NCBI GenBank assembly: GCA_016210895.1
Contig: JACQTG010000095.1
Span: forward strand, 1 to 5,069
Length of the DNA stretch: 5,069 bases
Direction: 5' to 3'
DNA from: Acidobacteriota bacterium
GTDB taxonomy: Bacteria; Acidobacteriota; Terriglobia; Acidoferrales; 2-02-FULL-67-57
Positions 1 to 4,694 of this stretch are shown here, piece by piece. The notes beneath the pieces were generated by a model, which was not told the origin of the DNA, searched no databases, and saw nothing but the letters and a program-made list of their open reading frames with translations. The number at the start of each line of letters is the position of its first letter. Position 1 is the first letter of the stretch. Both the position numbers and the translations under genes were made by a program.

Positions 1-1
1 G

Positions 2-682
2 GTTTTCACAGCTAGCGACTGGGATATCCTGCTCCACGAAGCAACGGGTAAGGACATCAACGTGGACGGAACGCCTGAGGTCGTACTGGAAGGCTTGTCT
101 GGTGGTGCGCATTGCTGTTGGACCTACTGGATTGTTTCGCTGGGTGACCCTCCGGGCCTAGTGCGGGAGATCGAGAATCAGCGTGATGCTGCTTTCACCG
201 ATATCGATGGAGACGGACGTATCGAGATTTCGACCCAGGACGGAGCGTTCGATTACTTCGATGATCTCTCACATGCAGAAACTCCTTTTCCGTTCGCAAT
301 CCTTCGGCTAGAAGGCAACACACTGAAGGATGTTAGCCCTGAGTTTTGGACTCTTTACGAGCGAGAAATCTCAGAAGCCAGAGCGCAACTCCCCCCTGAG
401 CGCCTCAATCGGTTTCGTAAGGTTCGCAGCACTGAGCAGATGGACGAGGTGGCGTGGGACGAATACCGCGAAGTGAAAGGGCTCGTATTGACGATCGTCT
501 TCGCCTACCTCTATGGTGGGCGCGCGGAAGAAGCGTGGAACGTATTAGAGGGGATGTGGCCGCGGGATGACCAAGAACGGATCTGGTACTTAATCCTAGA
601 GACGCGTGCCAACGGAGTCCTCCGGTACGTCAATTCGACGGATACTGCTGAGGAAAACAGCCCAAAGCCTAAAAACCCGTGA
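2..682 (+). CDS. FG-GAP/VCBS-like protein with SGGAHCC motif, 5' end outside window
   Basis: The frame is open from base 2, so the gene starts upstream; 226 codons are visible before the TGA at 680-682. The GTG at 62 is a poor start because it would cut a calcium-loop-like motif in two (D18-x-N20-x-D22-G23-x-x-E26 of the visible fragment). A second loop of the same type is D67-x-D69-x-D71-G72-x-x-E75. Such DxDxDG loops are typical of FG-GAP/VCBS-type extracytoplasmic beta-propeller repeats. Between them lies SGGAHCC (about residues 33-39), a motif I recall from secreted proteins of this kind. The C-terminal half (about 100-205) is predicted helical and could hold a TPR-like helix pair (around KGLVLTIVFAYLYGGRAEEA). 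Localisation outside the cytoplasm is inferred, since the N-terminus is missing. The gene is visibly less GC-rich than its neighbours. It converges on the next gene with a 3-bp gap. The function is unknown. Confidence 0.75.
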   Translation, partial: VFTASDWDILLHEATGKDINVDGTPEVVLEGLSGGAHCCWTYWIVSLGDPPGLVREIENQRDAAFTDIDGDGRIEISTQDGAFDYFDDLSHAETPFPFAILRLEGNTLKDVSPEFWTLYEREISEARAQLPPERLNRFRKVRSTEQMDEVAWDEYREVKGLVLTIVFAYLYGGRAEEAWNVLEGMWPRDDQERIWYLILETRANGVLRYVNSTDTAEENSPKPKNP

Positions 683-685
683 AAG

Positions 686-1801
686 CTAGCGTGGCCGGTG
701 CAGGGGTCGGATCGACTCTGGGCGAACAGTCTCCTTGCGCAGCTTGTTGAAGTGGAGCAAGGGCTCAGCTTTCTCCAGAAGCGAGCTCAACTGAAAGATG
801 GCGTAGCGCGGATGCTCGACTTCGACCAGGCGGTACTCGCCCGGCTCGACCTCGATGAGCTGTTTGCCCTCCTGCTCAGTCAGAAAGTGCTCGGCGTCCT
901 GGCGCGAGGCCCGCGCATGCTCGACACGTGGTACGGCCAGCGCCTCGACCACATAGCTGCGCAGGAGCTTGGGCCAGTACTTCTCGAACAGCGCCGGCTC
1001 GGCGAATAGATCGGCCCAGATGATCTCGCCGTTCACCGCTACCACCACTCCGACAACTTTCTTTCCGCGCAGTTGATTCCGGAGCGCTTTCTCGTAGTCC
1101 TGCTGGAGAGCGGCCGCAGTGGAATCAATCTTGCGCTTGAGCTCACCCTCGGCCATCACCGCATAGCTCGAAGAGCTGACCCCACCGGCTACACCGGCAG
1201 CGTCGGCCACGCTCTCTGCCGCCTGGCGACCGGAGGCCCAGACCTCGTCCTGGCTCTTGGCCACCTGGGCTTTCTCGCGCAAATTGGGAGCCGCCATCAA
1301 GCTCTTCGTTCCAAAGGCAACCGATACGCCCGACCAGCGGCCCGGCTCGACGCAAAACACATCGAGCGGCAGCGGGTCAGCGCCGGGCGGGATGACGCGG
1401 TCTTTGGCGATGACGCGGTCCTGCTTACCGCCAGTGACGATTTCGCCCGCCAGCAGAATCAGCGCCTTGTCGGAATCATTAATGAGCACGAGTTGATTCA
1501 CGCGTGCCCGGTCAGGGAGCGGGCGCGGACGCACACCCGGCCGGCGACGCACCAGCGCAGCACCCAGTTCGGTTACTTTCACCGTTCCCGCCGTCAGACC
1601 TTCATCCAGGGTGATGTAGTTGCGGGTGTCGTGGAACGTGCTAGAGGTGACGGGAAAGATGGCCAGGTTGGAATGAACAATGGCCTCGTGCACCTGCCAG
1701 GGCGGCTCGATCCGGCTGGCCTGCGCCGGGTGGTAGGCCGAGAAGACCCCGAACGCCAGCAGGCTGGCCCCGAGAAGAATCACTAGCCCTCGTACCTTCA
1801 T
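686..1801 (-). CDS. Exported ARPP-1-like (DUF6569) protein
   Basis: This 371-residue protein has a clear signal peptide: K2 and R4, a hydrophobic stretch at about 5-22, then an A26-Q27-A28 cleavage site before S29. The mature part matches the ARPP-1/DUF6569 pattern, with the signature G119-E-I-V-T-G-G-K-Q-D-R129 followed by P138/P139 and C150-V-E-P-G-R-W156. In relatives I recall this as GEE-x-GxKQNR then CVExGRW. ARPP-1 was named for gene neighbourhoods with ADP-ribosylglycohydrolase and rhodanese-phosphatase domains; its biochemical role is not known, and no such neighbours lie in this window. Residues 170-260 look helical and may form a coiled coil. The C-terminal 60 residues are basic and carry no recognised domain. 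The start is well fixed: AAGGAGG lies 5 nt upstream of the ATG. The signal peptide places it in the periplasm or on the cell surface. The assignment rests on motif memory, not on a search. Confidence 0.82.
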   Translation of the reverse strand: MKVRGLVILLGASLLAFGVFSAYHPAQASRIEPPWQVHEAIVHSNLAIFPVTSSTFHDTRNYITLDEGLTAGTVKVTELGAALVRRRPGVRPRPLPDRARVNQLVLINDSDKALILLAGEIVTGGKQDRVIAKDRVIPPGADPLPLDVFCVEPGRWSGVSVAFGTKSLMAAPNLREKAQVAKSQDEVWASGRQAAESVADAAGVAGGVSSSSYAVMAEGELKRKIDSTAAALQQDYEKALRNQLRGKKVVGVVVAVNGEIIWADLFAEPALFEKYWPKLLRSYVVEALAVPRVEHARASRQDAEHFLTEQEGKQLIEVEPGEYRLVEVEHPRYAIFQLSSLLEKAEPLLHFNKLRKETVRPESIRPLHRPR

Positions 1802-1806
1802 TGCTG

Positions 1807-1813
1807 CCTCCTT
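1807..1813 (-). promoter_or_regulatory. Strong Shine-Dalgarno (AAGGAGG) of the ARPP-1-like gene
   Basis: Read on the minus strand the sequence is AAGGAGG-CAGCA-ATG, a full anti-16S match with a 5-nt spacer. It decides the start at 1801 and suggests efficient translation. No plus-strand gene in the window has a comparably good upstream SD. Confidence 0.85.
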
Positions 1814-1822
1814 GGCCCCGAC

Positions 1823-1839
1823 CCTTCCCGACCGGAAGG
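1823..1839 (-). other. Small hairpin in the 5' leader of the ARPP-1-like gene
   Basis: A perfect 6-bp inverted repeat, CCTTCC and GGAAGG with a 5-nt loop, lies about 10 nt upstream of the Shine-Dalgarno on the minus strand. It could form in the mRNA leader. No regulatory role can be shown from the sequence and a chance occurrence is possible. Confidence 0.25.
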
Positions 1840-1851
1840 CTCGCGCGGTCG

Positions 1852-1880
1852 ATTTAACCTCGCACGAGCTACCTAGCTAA
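1852..1880 (-). promoter_or_regulatory. Weak sigma-70-like promoter candidate for the ARPP-1-like gene
   Basis: On the minus strand TTAGCT (1875-1880) and TTAAAT (1852-1857) are separated by 17 bp. They match the -35 and -10 consensus at 3/6 and 4/6 positions. It is the best AT-rich pair in the divergent intergenic region on that strand and would give a leader of roughly 45 nt. The rest of 1814-2000 shows no gene I can support. Confidence 0.25.
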
Positions 1881-1979
1881 GAAGCCATGGCGCGGCGGCG
1901 GGTTATCCTCGCCTGCGCGGCACGGGCTCCGCCGGCGAATCCGCCGCCACCAGCCCTCACCCCTGTAATCGCGCGAGCC

Positions 1980-2009
1980 CTGGCAGAAGTTCCCGTGCCT
2001 CACTATAAT
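1980..2009 (+). promoter_or_regulatory. Sigma-70 promoter candidate with consensus TATAAT for the deoxynucleoside kinase
   Basis: A perfect TATAAT lies at 2004-2009. The best -35 is CTGGCA at 1980-1985 (4/6) with an 18-bp spacer. Transcription would start near 2016, leaving only about 6-7 nt before the ATG at 2023, with no room for a Shine-Dalgarno. If the promoter is real, the kinase mRNA is leaderless or nearly so. Confidence 0.5.
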
Positions 2010-2022
2010 CGCCAGCAAGCCG

Positions 2023-2676
2023 ATGCACGCAGCGCCGCGCTTTGTCCCACCGCGCTACATCGCCATCGAAGGCCCGTTGCGCGTCGGCAAGTCCACCCTG
2101 GCGCGGATTCTGGCCGACCGGCTCCATGCCCGCCGGATCTTCGACCCGGAAGACAACCCCCACCTGAAGGATTTCTATGCCGACCGCCCCGGGGCGGCGT
2201 TTCGGGCGCAGATGTGGTTTCTGCTCGCACGCTATCGACAGTTACGCGACCTGGCCCTGGAGCACGATCCGCGCACGGTCATCGCCGACTACCTGTTTGA
2301 GAAGGACAAGCTCTTCGCCTACGTCAACCTGAACGACGAGGAGCTCACCGTCTACGACCAGTACTACGAATGGTTCCGGCCGCAACTCCCCACCCCCGAC
2401 CTGGTGATCTATTTGCAAGCCAGCGTCGCGGTACTGAAGAAACGCATCGCCAAGCGGCGCGATCCCCGCGAGCGCGAACTCTCCGACGAGTATTTGGAGG
2501 AAGTCGTGCGCGGCTATGAGCATTTTTTCTTCCACTACACCGTCTCCAACCTGCTCGTCATCGATACCAACCAGATTGATTTTGTCGACCGGCACGAAGA
2601 CCTGCAAAAGCTCCTCCGCCGGCTGGGCGAGCCGGTCAAAGGCACGCAATACTTCCTGCCCCTGGGCCCTGCTTGA
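2023..2676 (+). CDS. Deoxynucleoside kinase (dNK/dGK-dCK family)
   Basis: This 217-residue protein has the size and layout of bacterial deoxynucleoside kinases, which phosphorylate deoxynucleosides with ATP in cytoplasmic nucleotide salvage. The P-loop is G17-P-L-R-V-G22-K23-S24-T25. The substrate-side segment is D41-P-E-D-N-P46 followed by KDFYADRPGAAF. A D89-Y-L-F-E-K-D-K-L-F segment stands where animal enzymes carry DRS. A lid-like basic region (KKRIAKRRDPRERE) follows PDLVIYLQAS, and the C-terminus is VIDTNQIDFV then KGTQYF. Two points are odd. R20 sits in the P-loop where I would expect a small residue, and FDPEDNP replaces the Glu-rich version I recall, so the catalytic acid needs an alignment. 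ATG 2023 is the only in-frame start just before the P-loop strand. The substrate (dA, dG or dC) cannot be told from the sequence. It lies 57 bp upstream of the AAA+ gene, so co-transcription is likely. Confidence 0.9.
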   Translation: MHAAPRFVPPRYIAIEGPLRVGKSTLARILADRLHARRIFDPEDNPHLKDFYADRPGAAFRAQMWFLLARYRQLRDLALEHDPRTVIADYLFEKDKLFAYVNLNDEELTVYDQYYEWFRPQLPTPDLVIYLQASVAVLKKRIAKRRDPRERELSDEYLEEVVRGYEHFFFHYTVSNLLVIDTNQIDFVDRHEDLQKLLRRLGEPVKGTQYFLPLGPA

Positions 2677-2733
2677 GCTTTCCACGCCCCGGCGCTTGCC
2701 TCCACCATTCTCGTTTGGCACACTCCTCACCAC

Positions 2734-4209
2734 ATGGATGACCTGCGGCTGCTGATCAAATCGCGACATCCGATTCTCTACGTCGAGACGCAGGAGGAGG
2801 AGCGGCTCATTCACCTGCTTGCGGCCCTCTGCCGCGAGCTGCGGTTGGCGTTTTTCACCTGGTCGGTCACGCAAGGCCTCTGCCGGCACGAGTTGAACCA
2901 GCCGCTCTACGACACGCAGGATCCGGCCAAAGCGTTGCGTAACATTCAGGCGGCCGAACTCCCCGCTGTCTATCTCCTCCGCGACTTCCATCCCTACCTC
3001 AAGCAATCCCATCTGGTGCGCCACCTGCGCGAGCTTGCCCAGGAAGGCACCGGCCACAACGTCACCCTGGTGCTGTCGGCACCTGCGCTCGAGCTACCCG
3101 CCGAGTTGCGCAATCTCGCGGCCCGCTACCAGCTCGAATTGCCCGGCGAGCCGGACTTGCGTCGCACCGTGCTCGAGACCTTCCGCGAACTGAACCGAAG
3201 CAAGAACTACGCCTTCCGTCTGACCGAAGACGAGCTGAACCTGTTCGCGCGCAACCTGAAAGGGTTGACCCTGACCGAGGTGCGACGCGTGATCAGCCGC
3301 TGCGTGCTCGACGACAACGTGCTCGATGCGCGCGACCTGGCCCAGGCTCTGGCGGCCAAGAAGCACCACGTCGAACAGGCAGGCATCCTGGAATTCATCG
3401 ACCTCGGCCAGGACCTCGCCCCGCTCGGCGGCTTGCTGCGGCTCAAGGCGTGGCTTGAGCGCTTCCAAGCCGGCTTCAGCGACCAGGCGCGGCGGATGGG
3501 CCTGCGTCCGCCCCGCGGCGTGTTGCTCGTCGGGGTGCAGGGCTGCGGCAAGAGCCTCGCCGCCAAGACCATCGCCCGCGCCTGGAGCCTGCCGCTGTTG
3601 CGGCTCGACCCCGGCCGCCTGCTCGACAAGTACATCGGCGAGTCGGAAAAGAATCTCCGGCAAGCCTTCGACACCGCCGAGGCCGTCGCCCCCGTGGTGC
3701 TCTGGATTGACGAGATCGAGAAAGCCTTCGCCGGCTCCACCTCCTCCGAGGCCGACGCCGGCCTGAGCCGGCGCCTGTTCGGTGCGTTTCTCACCTGGCT
3801 GCAGGAGAAAAAGGAAACAGTCTTCGTTGCCGCCACCGCCAATGACCTGTCCGCCACCCCGCCCGAGTTGCTGCGCAAAGGCCGCTTCGATGAGATTTTC
3901 TTCGTCGACCTCCCCGACCGGGACGCGCGGCGGGAGATTTTTTCCATCCACCTCACGCGGCGCCGACAGAATCCGGCCGACTACAACCTGAATGCCCTGG
4001 CCGAGGCAGCCGATGGGTTCAGCGGGGCCGAAATCGAGCAGGTCGTGGTCGCTGCCCTCTACGGGCTGTTGGCCGAGAAGGAGGCGCGACTTACCACCGA
4101 GCGCCTGCTCGACGAGATCCGCAACACCGTGCCGCTCTCGCGCTCCCGCCGCGAGTATGTGCAGGAACTCCGCGCCTTTGCCCGCGACCGCTTCGTCCCC
4201 GCCCACTGA
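2734..4209 (+). CDS. Ycf46-type AAA+ ATPase
   Basis: At 491 residues this matches the usual Ycf46-family length and begins in the typical way (MDDLRLLIKSRHPILYVETQEEERL). Residues 1-215 form the family's N-terminal domain, a degenerate P-loop-like fold without a Walker A. The AAA+ core follows: P230-L-G-G233 linker, Walker A G267-V-Q-G-C-G-K273-S274, an aromatic pore loop K299-Y300-I-G-E-S-E, Walker B V-V-L-W-I-D326-E327, sensor-1 N370, and R381-K-G-R384-F as arginine-finger candidates. The lid carries D427-G-F-S-G-A-E433. All key residues are intact, so it should be an active hexameric ATPase in the cytoplasm. Ycf46 is plastid-encoded in red algae; in cyanobacteria a homologue has been linked to photosynthesis and inorganic-carbon response. 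Its role in non-phototrophs is unknown. The start has no good SD; M1 is chosen from family-like N-terminal sequence. Confidence 0.9.
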   Translation: MDDLRLLIKSRHPILYVETQEEERLIHLLAALCRELRLAFFTWSVTQGLCRHELNQPLYDTQDPAKALRNIQAAELPAVYLLRDFHPYLKQSHLVRHLRELAQEGTGHNVTLVLSAPALELPAELRNLAARYQLELPGEPDLRRTVLETFRELNRSKNYAFRLTEDELNLFARNLKGLTLTEVRRVISRCVLDDNVLDARDLAQALAAKKHHVEQAGILEFIDLGQDLAPLGGLLRLKAWLERFQAGFSDQARRMGLRPPRGVLLVGVQGCGKSLAAKTIARAWSLPLLRLDPGRLLDKYIGESEKNLRQAFDTAEAVAPVVLWIDEIEKAFAGSTSSEADAGLSRRLFGAFLTWLQEKKETVFVAATANDLSATPPELLRKGRFDEIFFVDLPDRDARREIFSIHLTRRRQNPADYNLNALAEAADGFSGAEIEQVVVAALYGLLAEKEARLTTERLLDEIRNTVPLSRSRREYVQELRAFARDRFVPAH

Positions 4210-4365
4210 GCGCCCAGGCACAAGGCCACGGACGGGGGCGAGAATCGGACTTCACAGTAGCTGCAGACAATTCAGCTTCCTTCCGACGAGCCGCCGGTGT
4301 GGCCTCAGGAGCCGCAAGCAACCTATTGAAACGTAAACGGTTGCAACGATACATGCATGCCCGAC
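4210..4365. other. Intergenic region upstream of the tRNA-like unit
   Basis: I see no gene here. Two 8-bp palindromes, GTTGCAAC (4340-4347) and CATGCATG (4352-4359), lie just upstream of the sigma-54 promoter. They may be protein-binding sites. They are closer to the promoter than classical enhancer-binding-protein sites, which usually lie about 80-150 bp upstream. No clear intrinsic terminator follows the AAA+ gene. Confidence 0.4.
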
Positions 4366-4382
4366 CTGGCACGCTATTTGCT
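4366..4382 (+). promoter_or_regulatory. Sigma-54 (RpoN) promoter, full consensus
   Basis: The sequence CTGGCACG-CTAT-TTGCT matches the -24/-12 consensus YTGGCACG-N4-TTGCW at every defined position. The invariant GG (4368-4369) and GC (4380-4381) are separated by the required 10 bp. Taking C4381 as -12 puts +1 near 4393, two bases before the tRNA-like gene. Sigma-54 promoters need an activator ATPase; no such gene is in the window. A chance match to 11 fixed bases plus one W, on the correct strand and at the correct distance, is unlikely, but no experiment supports it here. Confidence 0.8.
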
Positions 4383-4394
4383 CCCGCTAGTTTG

Positions 4395-4485
4395 TCCGGG
4401 GTGGCGGAAAAGGCATACGCGGAAGGTCCAAGAAGCCTTCTGTCCCGGGAGGGACGTGCCGGTTCGAACCCGGCCCCCGGCACCA
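4395..4485 (+). tRNA. Atypical tRNA-Leu-like gene with encoded CCA (possibly degenerate or specialised)
   Basis: The class II (long variable arm) cloverleaf is clear. The acceptor 5' strand is 4395-4401, the leucine-like D-arm is TGGCGGAA..GG..ACGC (G18G19 at 4412-4413), the variable arm is GTCCC-GGGA-GGGAC (4442-4455), and the T-arm is GCCGG-TTCGAAC-CCGGC (4458-4474). The acceptor 3' strand is CCCCGGC (4475-4481), the discriminator A4482 and CCA 4483-4485. Several features are odd. The first pair is T4395 against C4481, a mismatch. The anticodon arm (4422-4440) has 19 nt where 17 are normal. It folds either as a 6-bp stem with a closing T-G pair and loop CCAAGAA (central AAG, which would read CUU), or as a 5-bp stem with a 9-nt loop. 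Position 33 is then C rather than the near-universal U. It may be a poorly decoding leucine tRNA, a tRNA-like regulatory RNA or a decaying gene. The sigma-54 promoter just upstream and the hairpin downstream argue for a dedicated transcript. Confidence 0.75.
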
Positions 4486-4500
4486 GTTGCCTTCCTACCT

Positions 4501-4546
4501 GCCCGCCTCCATCCCATCGCCAGCCGCCACGGAGGCGGGCGCTTTC
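4501..4546 (+). terminator. Terminator-like hairpin after the tRNA-like gene
   Basis: GCCCGCCTCC (4501-4510) and GGAGGCGGGC (4531-4540) are perfect 10-bp inverted complements around a 20-nt loop, followed by GCTTTC. The stem is very GC-rich. The T-tract is short, so termination may be weak or factor-assisted. It starts 15 nt after the CCA end and would close a transcript of roughly 150 nt started by the sigma-54 promoter. Confidence 0.6.
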
Positions 4547-4591
4547 TGGGACAATACTGAGCCTCGTACACCTGCTGGAGAAGTTTCCACC

Positions 4592-4604
4592 TTGTCATTC
4601 TGAG
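4592..4604 (+). repeat. Possible remnant of a dispersed GTCATTCTGAG-type repeat
   Basis: TTGTCATTCTGAG resembles the opening of short intergenic repeats that I recall from several bacterial genomes, Acidobacteriota among them. The sequence after it does not continue the pattern I remember and no second copy is present in the window, so this may be a fragment or chance. Confidence 0.25.
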
Positions 4605-4660
4605 GATCAGCCTGCCGAGGTTAGTCGCTTGCACCGGCCGAGCGAGCGGGGCAAACTGGT

Positions 4661-4688
4661 TGCAATTTTTTGGCGGCGGGTGCGTAGT
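4661..4688 (+). promoter_or_regulatory. ECF-type promoter candidate upstream of the sigma factor gene
   Basis: TGCAAT (4661-4666) and CGTAGT (4683-4688) are separated by 16 bp that begins with a run of T. This is the spacing and general base pattern of ECF sigma promoters (an A/C-containing -35 and a CGT-type -10). Its position directly before an ECF sigma gene suggests autoregulation, as is common in that family. Transcription would begin near 4695. Confidence 0.5.
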
Positions 4689-4694
4689 ACGAAG

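Noticed and set aside
1073..1786. Plus-strand ORF of 237 codons
   Set aside because: It is a shadow of the ARPP-1-like gene; the opposite frame has signal peptide, family motifs and SD.
1887..2300. Plus-strand ORF of 137 codons in the divergent intergenic region
   Set aside because: It is Ala/Pro/Arg-rich, overlaps the kinase in another frame and shows no domain or SD.
2715..2731. TTGGCAC upstream of the AAA+ gene as a second sigma-54 -24 element
   Set aside because: The base pair 10 bp after GG is AC rather than GC, so there is no -12 element.
2242..3057. Minus-strand ORF of 271 codons across the kinase-ATPase junction
   Set aside because: It is antisense to two well-supported genes, with no recognisable domain.
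3094..4221. Long minus-strand ORF of 375 codons opposite the AAA+ gene
   Set aside because: It is low-complexity, Gly/Ala/Glu-rich protein in high-GC DNA antisense to a clearly conserved AAA+ frame.
4326..4354. TTGAAA-N17-ATACAT as a sigma-70 promoter for the tRNA
   Set aside because: The -10 hexamer matches only 2/6, far weaker than the sigma-54 element nearby.
4091..4483. Minus-strand ORF starting MPGAGFEPARPSR
   Set aside because: Its N-terminus is the antisense translation of the tRNA T-arm and acceptor (the well-known GAGFEPARP artefact) and the rest is antisense to the AAA+ gene.
4394..4485. tRNA read as selenocysteine tRNA or an 8/4 allo-tRNA
   Set aside because: The D-arm is leucine-like and no TCA anticodon is present. 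An 8-bp acceptor with 4-bp T-stem would need an internal C-C mismatch, whereas the 7/5 fold has six contiguous pairs and a perfect T-stem.
4339..4665. GGTTGCAA found both at 4339-4346 and at 4658-4665, upstream of two transcription units
   Set aside because: A shared 8-mer is too short to claim a common operator, and its position relative to the two promoters differs.
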